DNA from: Eucalyptus grandis
Lineage: Eukaryota; Streptophyta; Magnoliopsida; Myrtales; Myrtaceae
Assembly (NCBI RefSeq): GCF_016545825.1
Contig: NC_052615.1
Location: forward strand, 33,505,516 to 33,569,515
Reading direction: 5' to 3'
Length of the DNA: 64,000 nucleotides
In this document: piece after piece, positions 11,785 through 22,882 of the stretch
Layout of the letters: each line of letters starts with the position of its first letter
Position numbering within the stretch: position 1 is the first letter of the stretch
Notes under the pieces: model-generated
What the model saw: the letters and a program-made list of their open reading frames with translations, nothing else
Databases searched by the model: none
What the model was told of the DNA's origin: nothing
Made by a program: the position numbers and the translations under genes

Positions 11785-13808
11785 TAGGGGTGATCGGGTC
11801 CAGGGTGGGTAGGGTCTAGACCTGGACCCTGTTCCCGACCCTGTTATAATCGGTTTTCTTTTTTTGGACCCTGTACCCGACCTTGTTTGCATTGGACCCT
11901 GTTCCCGACCCATCCTCTTTTTCCGATCTGGGAATAGGGTTAACCCTGTTTATATTAGAACCTGTTTTGCATAAAAATTACTGTACAACACTCATATGTA
12001 AGATAAAACGTTTAACACTCATATGTAAGATAAAGCGTTTACAATCTCGATCAGTATAAGTTTCACTGGAACTCTTAAAAAGTCAAGTGAATACAAGTTT
12101 CAAGCCTTGGCAAAATCCACTACATGTTCCCTCCCAAGCAACCAAAAATGCATAAGCTCATGCAGCATCATATAAGTTCAGCCTCCCAATTTTGTGCTGG
12201 GAGCTATTTTTCCCACTTGATAGAAAGCATTAAGTGACACAGACACATAATCTCCGGTAGGCTTTAGATTGGCACGATCAAGGCGGAAGAGAAATAAACT
12301 CAAAGGTTCCATGAAAAACAATAGAGTCCTCAATATCCAAATTCTCAACTAGTCGAAAAGCCTCAAATGATTAATATGAAAATGAAGTGTAAGGTGTGGA
12401 GTGTAATCATTTCTGCAAAGATGAAAGCATATATATACCTTTATATCCCTTAGACTGTACCCGTTTTTGCATCCTTTCCACAGCATCAATGCATATTATA
12501 TCCGTAACCCCGTCTTCATAGAGATTTTCACATAGCTGCAAGTTTCGGTACCAAGCTCCATAACCTTCATTACAAAGTTTCCTCATTAGAAAGACCCACA
12601 ATTAAATAAAATCCTCGAACCAATAACAGTAATTGGAATCCAAGAAAATCTAAAAAGAGGGTAAACATGCCCACAACAAAAATGGAAACAAGATCACTGG
12701 ACAATTCAACATTCACCCATCTACTTCCACAGAAAATTCAGGACCAACATGAAAACTTAAGTAATTCTTATACGATAGCCAAAATACAAACAAGCCCGCA
12801 ACGCCAAACTAGTCACATCAGCATATCTATCAATGCCAGCATGCGAAATAAACCATAGAAGACCGCAACGCCAATTTCTTGAACTGAGCTTAGACAACAC
12901 CAGGTCCAAGACCGATACGAGCATCGGGAATTGAAAAGGCATTGAAAGGACGCGGTGCTCACGAAAGAACCGGGCTTGACATTCTGCTGCATCAGGTGGC
13001 GGAAATGAGAGTAGTCCTTGAACCACTTGTAGTGCTCCTCGTGAGAGAACCTCTCGTCCCTAAAGCAATATCGATGACAACAACATGAGAACTGCAATGG
13101 ACTGTAATCGGGTGCCCCCTTCGACAAGCGGAGATGGCGAAACGCGATTCTGGCGAGTGCACGTACCAGTAGGACAGATCGAGGTAATCCAGGGCCGTGA
13201 AGGGAGCAACATCTCTCTTCTCTGTTTGGTTCGATCCCTCCGACGCCGGGCGTCAGCGAGGGGGCTAGGCTAGATCGCGAGCAGAGCAGGGGGGCGTCGT
13301 TCGGGCGGTGGTAGATCGGCAGCAGGGGAGCTCAGGATCGGCGGAGGGCTACTATGGGTTGCTCGGACTCGAAGATGCAACAAGGTGGAACGGCGAGATC
13401 GAACGGAGGTGGCGAGATCTGTACTTATCGGCGAGGCAACAACAGTAGGTGGAACGGCGAGATCGAATAGAGGCGACGTCGGCGCTCGGGTGTGAGCTCG
13501 ACGGGGGTGGTGCGAGCGCGAGGGGTGCGACGAGAGCAACGTCGGCTTCGCGATTTCGGGAGGTAAAGATAGAAAGAAGTACAAAGGAGAAACATATTAG
13601 GTTTTGCGTTTGGGGGGGGGCTTCAAACTGGTTCTCCAACTAGTTCTCAAACCGGTCCGGTCGATCTGGTTCCTAGACTGGTTTATACAAGGTCTGGTTT
13701 TTGGGAACCGGTTCCCGGACCGGTTTCAATCGGAATCGGTTCTCGACCCTGTTTTCCGGGTGGGCCGATCTGGGAACCAGGTTGACCCGGACCGGTTGCA
13801 CACCCCTA
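11785..13808. mobile_element. Pack-type hAT transposon carrying a host gene fragment (2024 bp)
   Basis: The terminal repeats are TAGGGGTG at the left and CACCCCTA at the right. They are flanked by a perfect 8-bp target duplication, CTAATGTG (11777-11784 and 13809-13816). Subterminal 'gaccctgttcccgaccc' and 'gggaaccggttcccgg' motifs match the smaller relatives at 9851 and 19028, so the family assignment is firm. The interior has no transposase. Instead it holds a decayed, intron-containing fragment of a methyltransferase gene on the minus strand (see 12439-13201). It inserted into older LTR-like DNA. Confidence 0.85.
12439..13201 (-). pseudogene. Captured fragment of a class I SAM-dependent methyltransferase gene
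   Basis: Three exon-like blocks lie in order on the minus strand. Block 1 ends at 13167 with ALDYLDLSYW and a GTACGT donor. Block 2 (13059-12963) starts after a tttag acceptor and reads DERFSHEEHYKWFKDYSHF, then HLMQQNVKPGS, before a GTGAGC donor. Block 3 (12564-12439) reads VMELG, then, after a one-base loss, NLQLCENLYEDGVTDIICID and VERMQKR. This matches a plant METTL-type methyltransferase (the Arabidopsis At4g34360 type, from memory), whose motif I would be LELGCGN. Here the CG of that motif is destroyed and several residues after CID are missing. Introns are kept, so capture happened at DNA level. Reading-frame pieces at 12190-12370, for example NLKPTGDYVSVSLNAFYQVG, may be another captured exon that I do not recognise. 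Confidence 0.75.
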
Positions 13809-15289
13809 CTAATGTGTTAATACAAGTCATGTAGCCAGCTCAATGAAGAACCTAGGGATGTTACACACCATAACTAATTAGAATGATGTTTGAACGAGAG
13901 AGAATATTGCAAATGTGTTTGCAATTGAGCTAATCAGATTAAGTCGGACTAGAAATAAAAGTTCTGATGAAGGGGCTTCAAAGTTTATAAAGTTTGAAGT
14001 GGGCTTCAGACTCTACGACTGAATCAAAGATCTAAAGCATGTTTAGATTCTGTGACCGAATTAATAATCTGAAGTGAGTTCACAATTAATAGTTGCGTTA
14101 GTAATCTGAAATGAGTTCAAAATCAATCGCATCATTAATGATCTGAAGTGAGTTCAAATCAATAGCCAAATTAATGATCCGAAACAGTTTCGGATTTAAT
14201 GGTTACATTAAAGATTTGAAACGATTTTAGATTTAACGGTCACATTAAATTCTGAAATGATTTCAAAACGTAATGGTCACATTAATGATCTGAAACAGTT
14301 TAAATGAGCAATTTAATGATTCGAAACAATTTCAGATTTAAATGACTAATTAATAGTTTCAAAAGTAATGGTCAAATTAAATATTTGTGACAATTATAAA
14401 GTTAATACCAAGAATAAAGACTTATAATAGTTACAAATAAATGTCTAGAATGGTGCTATGTAATAATTATAGAGTTAATGTCCAAATTAGTATCTGAAAT
14501 GGTATTAGAACTGACGTCCGCCAGAAGTTACAACTGAATTAATTCTAAAACGATTTTAGAGTTAATGTGCTGATTTAAATGTGTCTACACTGGTTATAAA
14601 CGGTAATACAAAGAGTAGATTACCAGATGATTGACGATTGATGATTGATGATTGACAATTGACAATCGACAATTGATAATTGAGAGTACTGACATTAATC
14701 AACAAAATTACTCACACAAGACCAATTACTAGCACAATTGTAGTTATGAGATCTTTCAAATTCTCTCTTCTATTCAACGTGAGAATTGGTGGTGTGTTTG
14801 AACTAGAGACCTAACACTTGTGGGGCTGGATCTGAAGAATGTCAGAGCCTACAAAGAGATCAGACATTTTGTATTTGAAGAATGTTAGAATCAGTATTAT
14901 TGGAAGGCGTTAGACATTCGTGGTCAAGAATCCAAGAACGTTAGAACTGGTATTACCAGAAGGAGTCATATGTTTATGGTCAAAGTCTGAAGAATGTCAG
15001 AACTATTGTTGTGAGGACATCATACGTTCGTGCTCAGAACCCGAAGAAACTTCTGAACCAAATTTGGAGCACGATACAAGGTTAATATGATTAGTCCATC
15101 TAACTCTTCTATGCGCATTTGTTAAAATGCACGAAAATGTTTTGGAAACATGTGTATAAGCATTTTTACTTCCGCTGCGATCAGACTTTTGATCTTAATT
15201 TACTTATGCACGTATGTTTGTTTATTGAAACAAACACCAACACTAACATCCCTAAAGCTTTGTATTTCATGCCCGAGAGACGATAAAAA

Positions 15290-15676
15290 GTACATGAAAC
15301 ACCTAAGACAACTGTCACCTCCTCCTCGCCCTAATCTAGGCAAGGCTACCTCGCTCACAATTGTGATGGCCTTGCCCACTAAGTGAGATCGAGCAAGGGC
15401 CACAACCCTCACATGCAGTTGGCGACTGGTGAGGTCCAATGAAAGGATAAGAGAAAAAAGGAAAAAAAAATTAAAATATTATTAAAAATTATCCATGTCA
15501 ATGCAAGTTATGACATATAGGATCGCCGGCATCTATGTTATTTTTTGATTAAAATTGACTAAATAAACTTAATTGCCAAAACGCATAAAGGGTTAAGACT
15601 CAGTTGGCATAATTAAAGGGTTTAAAATTGAATCAACAAAAATATAATGAGTTTAGGACTTTTAAAATAATTTTCC
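15290..15676. mobile_element. Truncated relative of the 57038 MULE
   Basis: A GC-rich segment (15300-15440) is followed by an arm with 'aattgccaaaacgcataaag', 'attgaatcaacaaaaatat' and an end 'aggacttttaaaataatttt'. This parallels the right arm of the element at 57038-57885. The left end was not found. AT-rich DNA with a T run at 15811-15832 follows. Confidence 0.4.
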
Positions 15677-16033
15677 TTCCCTATGAGCTAAGTTAAAAAA
15701 ATAAAGCCTAATTTTGGATAAAAAGGAATATTAAAAAATTGAAGCTTGGCTGAACAAGTTTTCTGTCAATGCAAGAAATCTTACTTTTGATAACAAAAAA
15801 GGCTACTAAGCCTTTTTTTTTTTTTTTTTTTTGTATTATATATCAGAAACTGCTATTTTTGTATATTAGAAATTGCTTTTTTTTTTTATTATATAATAGA
15901 AATTGCTATTTTATTGTTGTATTAGAAATATTATTAACCAAGTTTAAAAGTTTACTTTCTATAAAAACTTATCATCAAATTACCGCATCTGCATGTGCAT
16001 TCAATGAGGCTCATTGTATCTCCGCCCTTGACT

Positions 16034-16576
16034 AGGTGTTTGGCAAAATTTAGCAATGCCTAATCCTCAGCTCTATGTTAGACTTAGTGGTTTTGACGGT
16101 TTCAGAGTTGCCTTTCACTAAACAAGAATGCTATATATATATAATTAGCAATCTCATAGGAGAAAGATTACTTTTTCAATGGAAAAAGTTATGATTGATG
16201 TGAAAATTTCACTCCATTTCTCTCTCTCTCTCACTCAGTGGGTGGGTCAAAGTTCACTCTATTGGTCCTCGGCATGACCTTAAACTGCAGCGCTTCAGGG
16301 GGGACAACCCCGATAACAAGGCCCCCGAGCACGGGTTGGTACATGCCAGGTGTTTGGCAAAATTTAGCAATGCCTAATCCCCAGCTCTATGTTAGAATTA
16401 GTGGTTTTTGACGGTTTTAGAGTTGCCTTTCACTAAACAAGAATGCTATATATATAAAATTAGCAATCTCATAGGAGAAAGCTTACTTTTTCAATGGAAA
16501 AAGTTATGATTGATGTGAAAATTTCACTCCATCTCTCTCTCTCTCTCTCGGTGGGTGGGTCAAAGTTCACTCTATT
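16034..16576 (+). repeat. Near-identical direct duplication of ~230 bp
   Basis: Copies at 16034-16263 and 16348-16576 start with AGGTGTTTGGCAAAATTTAG and stay almost identical to the end ('gggtcaaagttcactctatt'). They differ by a few substitutions and by the length of an internal CT run. The spacer of 84 bp is GC-rich ('ggggggacaaccccgataac'). The period is 314 bp. There is no coding frame. It looks like a recent duplication of a transposon arm. Confidence 0.8.
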
Positions 16577-17416
16577 TGATCGGCCACAAGTTATTTGTTG
16601 TGCACGAAAAGTTATGAACCTTGTTTGAAAGCCATTCTATGTTGAAAGTTACTATTCTATAATAATGAAAAAATGTAGGAGAAACTAAAAGTGCAATTTC
16701 AATTATATTTTAGAAGGAAAAAAATGAATTGCAATTGCCATAGGAGGAGAAAAGGTATCATTTGGATTTAGAATCTTTGAAATATTTAATCGAGTCAGAA
16801 AATTTATTTAAATGGCTATAGGGTGAAAAGGAATCGAACACAAAATCGATATGTGAAAAATATGAAATAATATTTCAAATTGAGGTAAAATTACACCGTT
16901 TACTAGAACTATATACAAATCTACCATGCAGGGGCTTTAATGTAATTTTACATTCATAAAAAGCTTGAGATTCAAATTTTACCTCCGAATCTTCCCAACT
17001 ATAGAGAGGTTGAAAAAAATTCACGAGGATGTCAGAATTTATTGACTTTTGAGTTACTAAAACGTGATAAAATTGTTGATTAAGGATAGGAGAGAACTGG
17101 ATTTCTTAACAAGAGATATTTACCAAGCCCTGTAAAAATGTTTATAGAGGTTTCATCGTCTCCGGCCCGGAACTAGCACCCGCGGCCAAAATCGGACAAT
17201 GACAATCTAGTGAGGAGATCTTATGTGCGCACGACCACCACCGTGCGGGCAGTGACGGACGAGCACTGGTGGAGCTGTGGCCGAGCAATTGAAGAGCGTG
17301 ACCGGAAAGCGCAAGGTGAAGAAGATGAACAGGCCAAAAGAAAGGGGATAGAAAAAGGAAAAATAAAGATAAGAAAATCAGAAAATGTGATATGGTAGTC
17401 TAATCAAACCCTCATC
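16577..17416. other. Intergenic, nothing recognised
   Basis: AT-rich DNA with a short GC-richer patch at 17160-17300. A small frame at 17210-17398 has no domain. No element ends were found. Confidence 0.4.
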
Positions 17417-17424
17417 GTTACAAA

Positions 17425-18137
17425 CTAAGTAGCATTGATATTGACATGCGACATGCGACACGATACGCCGACATATTATTTCTAAAAATATATATAATTT
17501 TAATACATTGGGACACGTTATATATTAAATATATACTTTTATATACATAATAAATTATCATTTTTATGATTATTTCAATCAAATTAATTTGAATCAAATT
17601 CATAAATAATTAAATAATTAAAAATCCTATAATGAATTTACACTAAAAACATTTATCCACCATTTATTAATATTATTCATCGTTTCAATTTGACAAAGTA
17701 ATTCATAAAATTTGGAGGAAAAACAAGCAATTTATATTATGAACTCGCATGTTAGATATGTTGGAAGATGAGGAAAAACTTAAGAGGTGAATTGTGTATC
17801 ATAGAAAGTGGGAATCAGAAGAGAAGAGAATACTAGGTTTTTTTTCTTTCTCTAATTATTATTTTTATTATTGTGTTTTATATTTTCACACACACACACA
17901 CACATTGACATTTCATTTATTAAATTTTTAAAATTGACCTCAATATCGAAATCGCATGTTATAAATTCGTATATCAGAATTCTAACTCGAGTGTTGAAAA
18001 ATGTTGAGAAAGTTAACCAGGCGTCGGATTTTTTGACACGTGTTGACCGAGTGTTCGAGAGTGTCGGAGAGTGTCGAACACGTGTTGAAGTGTCCGACAC
18101 GACACGAAAGCTTTTGGAGAGTGTTGATGCTTCATAG
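17425..18137. mobile_element. hAT-like transposon of a second family (713 bp)
   Basis: The left end CTAAGTAGCATTGAT and the inverted right end CTATGAAGCATCAAC are imperfect terminal repeats. The flanks are GTTACAAA (17417-17424) and GTTACAAG (18138-18145), an 8-bp duplication with one change. Inside each end, 'gacacg' and 'cgacac' hexamers are reiterated (17440-17470 and 18020-18110). A CA dinucleotide run sits at 17887-17903. No transposase is present. Confidence 0.65.
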
Positions 18138-19019
18138 GTTACAAGTACAACAGCTTGCAATGATTGAGCTATCGTATTGACATTTTTGGGTAGGAAAAAA
18201 ACATAATTGCATTTGTACTCGAAAATTTAGGATTACATTAATTCAACCGAAATACTTGGAATTGAAAAATCCATACAATAAATTTATGATTGAAATTGTA
18301 ATTCTCCCTTCATACAAGTGAAGTGCATCGAGCCTACAACAATGGAATGACTAAATACCAAAAAAAATGCTTGAACTTATTCCAACAAGACAAAATATCC
18401 CAAAATTTCAAACAATTGGAAAAAAGAATACATGAATTTTCAACTCACGAGGAAAAATAATTACCCACTCTTAAGTTTTCTGTCCATCTATCACTAATGA
18501 AATCACTTGAAGTTGTCAATCTGGATAAGAGATTTTCAATTTCGGCCAAATAGGACTTCGGTTAAAAAAACTTTTATTTTGGGCTTGCCTGTTTGCCCAT
18601 CCTTTCTTGCCAAAAAGGATGGGTCCTTGACTCGAAAGACGAAAACATGAAATCACTTCATTGGTAAGAATGTTGTTATAATTTTGCCTTTCGTAATAAG
18701 TCACATCGTTAGAAATGCCAAAAGTTGTGTACGATACTCATTTCAGTACTAAATGTTCTTCACCAGCTCACTTAAGTGACAAATCTAAGAGAAACACTCA
18801 TTTACGTACCTCCAGCAAGAAAGTCCAACAATAATAAATATGTGGCATTTATAAATTTTAATTTTAATATAAGTTGGCATTTAAAAGAAATCGGTCCATT
18901 TGGCATTTCTATGTGTATATTTCTCCATTCTCTTCCCCACATCATTTTTCCTCTCTTTTCTCCCTTATGCGCCCTCGTTAGTTTACATTGTTCATGAGCA
19001 CAAACTACTTAGCCATAGC
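18138..19019. other. Intergenic with a decayed MULE end
   Basis: Around 18707-18830 the text 'gccaaaagttgtgtacga.actcattt', then 'tcacttaagtgacaaatc', follows the terminal repeat of the MULE at 51182-52343. Only one arm is visible, so this is a relic. Nothing else is recognised. Confidence 0.45.
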
Positions 19020-19027
19020 CTCACCAG

Positions 19028-19476
19028 TAGGGGTGTGTATCGGGAACCCCCAAATCAGGAACCGCTCGGACCAAACTGGACCGGTTGGTTTTGGGTAATT
19101 CCTGAAGAGGGCAGTTCGGTTCCCAACTCTCACTTTTGGAGATGGTTGCCGGTTGGTCTGGTTCCCGGTTCCAAGGTGAGAATAGGAATGACCGAACCGG
19201 ATCGGTTAATTTTACATATATATATATATATAATATTTTTAAATTTCTTAAAAAACAAATCTTAATTCCTCTTAATTTCTCCCATTTTTCATTTTATTTT
19301 TGGCATAAAATAGAAATTTACTAGTTCCACCAAACCGATCAGTTGGTCCGACTCTCAATTTCAAGACCGATCGGTCCAGTTCTCAATCTCAAAATTTGGG
19401 AACCAAATCTTTCCTGTTCGATTCCCGGTTCCACCTCGAAATCGGAAGGGACCGAACTAGGAACCGATCAGTCATA
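19028..19476. mobile_element. hAT family transposon, short deletion derivative (449 bp)
   Basis: The left end is TAGGGGTGTGTATCGGG and the flanks are a perfect CTCACCAG duplication (19020-19027 and 19477-19484). The right terminal repeat is decayed (CAGTCATA). Subterminal 'ggaccggttgg', 'gggaacca' and 'cccggttcca' motifs place it in the same family as the elements at 9851 and 11785. An AT-rich centre with a TA repeat (19217-19232) has no gene. Confidence 0.75.
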
Positions 19477-19484
19477 CTCACCAG

Positions 19485-20589
19485 TGTTCACCCATCACCA
19501 CCTAGACCTACAAGTTGTGCCACAACCTCAACAAAAAACGTGAGGTCCTCTCCTTGCATTCTTGCGTTTACGCTCACATGCTCTCTCCATAAACATACAC
19601 ACAAGAAACACTCATTTCACAAGCTCTCTTCTCTAGGTACAGAACCTCTGTCTTGGGTCTTTCATGTTCACCGAACTTGATCCTAGCCCTTCTCGGACGC
19701 CATTTTCGTTGTGCGAATCACTAGTTGTCCTGCCTAAACGAAAGAGAGCAAAATAGAGTAGGATGAGGTTGAGGCTATTCAAGGCAAGACTTGACCATTC
19801 TAAGAGGCTTCGCTGTGCGCACGAGCGTCATCAAGGATAAGGGTGCGAGGACAAAGCATTGCTATGCAGTAATTTATCAATGAAATACCCAAAATCAAAG
19901 AAAAATGCCAAAACAAGGGTCTCTCGAGTCCTTCCCGTGGCAATGGGGTCGTCACCAATGAAATCGAAGGGGGAAGAGGGTCGGGATATGGGGAGGAGAA
20001 GGAGGCCGCGGAGGACTTGGTGCAGTAGAGGCGGATGCGGTGGGAGGCGGAGAAAGCGACAAGGGTATGAGCAGGCCGGAACTACCCGTTGGTCTAGAGA
20101 AGGATATTGGATAGGTTGGAAAGAGAGGACGAGGTATGACATGGTTCACATCCATGAGAGGAGTGTTGTTCAATTGATGTCACTTGGTTTTATCTCATGT
20201 TGCACGGCCTAATCGAAGAAATCGAAGGGAGGGGGAGAGAAAGAGGAATTACGTCGTCTACTAAAAAAATGATTTTTTTTTTGTCGAAAGATATCATTTC
20301 TGACTTTTCATATCTATTGAAATTTCTAACAAATCATATCAATAAAAATATATTAGAATGTCACATTAGGTTTTCAATGACTTATATCAAAGTTGATATT
20401 TAAGTTATTATTTAAAAAAACTAATATTTAAATGATCAAAAACAATTGCATTAAAATAAATATCGTACATAACTTTTAATAGTTTTGGTGTCCTTCGCCA
20501 GTTATAACTTATAGCCGTTAGCCACGTAAAATACAACCGAAAAAACCTGACGGCGGGTATTTTTTATCACATGAAACTTTTTTGATATT
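19485..20589. other. Intergenic; open frames without recognisable domains
   Basis: Overlapping frames on both strands at 19831-20212 come from GC-richer, low-complexity DNA and share no known domain. The segment might be an old captured fragment, but I cannot name a source. Confidence 0.3.
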
Positions 20590-21160
20590 TCTGTAATGCC
20601 AATTCTGCTTGGCCTTCTTTCCCTGTGGACCCCAGGCAACGGACGTCAGACACGTGTCTTCAATCGAGCGGTTGCGACCGTCCGTCGTCGATCCCAACCC
20701 CTGATTTCCATCACATGCCCCGCCGTACTTCGATGCGGACGATGCGCGTGTTCGGCTGTGGGCCCCCCGGTCCCGTCGATACGCCCGATACGCACGAGGC
20801 TGAGAGGGATATTCTTGCACGTCTCTTTCACCCCCCCTGGCGCAATGACCGTTTTGCCCCGCACGTGACTCGATGGAAAACTCCTCGCTTTGCCGACAGG
20901 CCGTACCAATGCCGTTGACCGACCCGAGGCTAACTCGGGAAATAAGGGACCAGAAAACGACGGCGTGTCGGCGTCAACAACATTACGGGGCCAAAATGAA
21001 AAATAGAGCGAAATCGAAGGCCATACGTGCAGAGATATTCGGAGCGATATTTTCTCATCACCCGAATTGATAGGCATGCTTTGATGGAAATGGAAAGGAG
21101 ATGGACAGTTGGCGATGATTCTAATGACGGTGCCGTGATGTCCTAACGAGCGAAGATTGC
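20590..21160. promoter_or_regulatory. CpG-rich, G-box-containing island upstream of PKP3
   Basis: This stretch is much richer in CG dinucleotides than its surroundings and holds ACGT-core sites. These include GACACGTGTC (about 20648-20657), GCACGTGAC (about 20861-20869) and a further ACACGTGTG near 21346. Frames are open on both strands (20596-20918 +, 20646-21254 -), but neither has a known domain. A distal promoter or the remnant of a lost gene's promoter is possible. It ends about 1.7 kb before the PKP3 start, with repeat DNA in between. Confidence 0.3.
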
Positions 21161-21379
21161 CCCCCCCACTCGCCTCATCGGGCGTTTGCACAACACCTTC
21201 CCAGAAAAAAGAAAAGAAAAAAAAAGAAAGACATTTCATCAATCGCGCCGCCATGAGTTTTATTGCGGTAAGGATCTCGTCTGTAGGCAGGCACCTGTTA
21301 AGCAGCTTAACAAATAAAGCTGGTGGACGAGGGCTCCGCTCATTTTACACGTGTGTCTCCTTTATGCTCAGAATGATGG

Positions 21380-22340
21380 GCTTACTAGTAAAAATAGTTA
21401 ATATTACAAAAAAAAATTCATCCAATATATCCGTGATAAATTTACCTCTCAATTTAATATACTTGCAAAGCGTTTACACTTTCTGAACTGAATGACACAT
21501 GGTACTAATTAATTTGACATGACAAATCCACATGGTATATTGATTTTGGATATTTTATGAGATTTATGATAATTAAGTAGTTAGTTTTTGGTAAATTTGC
21601 ATCAGTTTGATATTTTTTTTCCGATGTTAACCCTAATTTGGTCCATCTCCTCGATGCTTGGACTTGAGATGCATCACACTACACCAACCCCTTTGCGTGA
21701 ATGACTTAGGCTTCTATGCAAAATGGTCCCGTGCCCTATCAGCCGATACGCTAGTGCTATACACGACAGGACAACGGAGGGAACTCCTCGTACATCACAA
21801 GTGGCGCAGTACCATATTCTTGGCCAAACTACTCCTCGTGCGATAGGTCTTTCCAACCCCCAACCCCCTCGGTGTCGTGATCGCTTGCCATCTTATAGAA
21901 AACTCAACACGGTCGCAGCCGATGATCCACCTGATCGTTAGCATTTCCTAAAGCTATCGGCGGGTTTTCATAACTAGCGTGTCTCGCTGTTCTTTTTTTT
22001 TTTTCCATGAGCGAATGAATTTTCTTACCCACCGCGCATCATAAGCTAAATCGTGGAGTACATCATGTGCCAATAATGCTTGTTTGACATGATTCAATTT
22101 AAAATATGGTTAATACCACATAAAATCTTAAATTGATATGTTTGTGGCGAATTTAACTCAATTTAATTTTTTTTGACCACTAAAAACCACAAACTGATAT
22201 ACACGTGACAAATTCATCATCGATTGTAAATTGATTCATAATTTTTTTGTAATATTAATTCAATTTTATAAAAACTAACGGAGAATAGATTTATTACAAA
22301 CATACCCATTAAGGATTTTTAGTGATTCCGAATTTGGAAA
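21380..22340. repeat. AT-rich inverted-repeat elements (two copies) upstream of PKP3
   Basis: The blocks at 21380-21640 and 22105-22335 carry the same motif as 640-2115: 'gataaatttacctc', 'gttaataccacataaa' and an inverted 'taacggagaatagatttatt'. Between them, 21650-21960 is unremarkable. No coding. Confidence 0.5.
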
Positions 22341-22840
22341 ATATGAGAATCGAGATTATCATGGACATATCAATTCAGGCTTTTTTTTTTTTTTTTTGCA
22401 GTATTTTGAAACATGGAAAGCTCGACAGCGTCGATGTGTGATGGGATTTAAACGTGAAGTCGCATGTTTAATTGTATTTTCTTTTGGTTGCCGAACGAGG
22501 TAAGAAAAGAAAAGAAATTGTCGAAAAAAGGGGCGCAAAAGAGGAGAAAAGAAGATACATAAAAAGAAAAAAAGAAGAAGAAGGAAACTTTGAATTTCGG
22601 AAGCTGATTGGCGAGAGGGGGGACCGAGCGTGTAGCAGAGCGGCGCTCTGTCCCGCGAGTCCAGCCCTAACGCCTCCTTCCTTCTCTCTCTCTCTCCTCG
22701 TGTCCTCGTGTTTTTCGTTTTTCCCTCTCCTCCTCCTCCTCCCGTAATATTAACCCCACGCCAACACGGCCTGACAAGCTCCCCCATTCTCTCTCTAGCT
22801 TCCCTCTGCTCTGTTCTCCTCAGGAGCTCCGCCCGTCCCC

Positions 22841-22861
22841 CTCTCTCTCTCTCTCTCTCTC
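22841..22861 (+). repeat. CT microsatellite in the PKP3 leader
   Basis: About ten CT units lie 20 bp before the start codon of the pyruvate kinase gene. A looser CT-rich stretch precedes it (22684-22700). CT-rich leaders are common in plant 5' UTRs. Confidence 0.75.
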
Positions 22862-22882
22862 CCCGCAGCTCGCGGGGGCGCA

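Larger units (their letters stand above)
10857..15183 (+). mobile_element. Solo or truncated LTR-like sequence, interrupted by a hAT insertion
   Basis: The sequence starts TGTATGCCCTAAAGCAA and ends near ...TTCCGCTGCGATCA. Both are wording I associate with long Copia-type LTRs that carry no or little coding sequence. Leaving out the 2.0-kb hAT insertion, about 2.3 kb remains. Between 14030 and 14600 a motif of about 50-60 bp of the type 'attaatgatctgaaacagtt' is reiterated with decay, and a short minisatellite of 'attgatgattgac' units lies at 14630-14690. No matching second LTR, primer-binding site or 5-bp target duplication was found, so the limits and class are tentative. Confidence 0.4.

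Noticed and set aside
10857..15183. Full LTR retrotransposon
   Set aside because: Only one LTR-like unit is present, with no gag-pol, primer-binding site or 5-bp duplication, so only a solo or truncated LTR can be proposed.
20646..21254. Minus-strand open frame of 202 codons
   Set aside because: No known domain, overlapping frames on the plus strand, and a CpG-rich composition that depletes stops. Kept only as a possible regulatory island.
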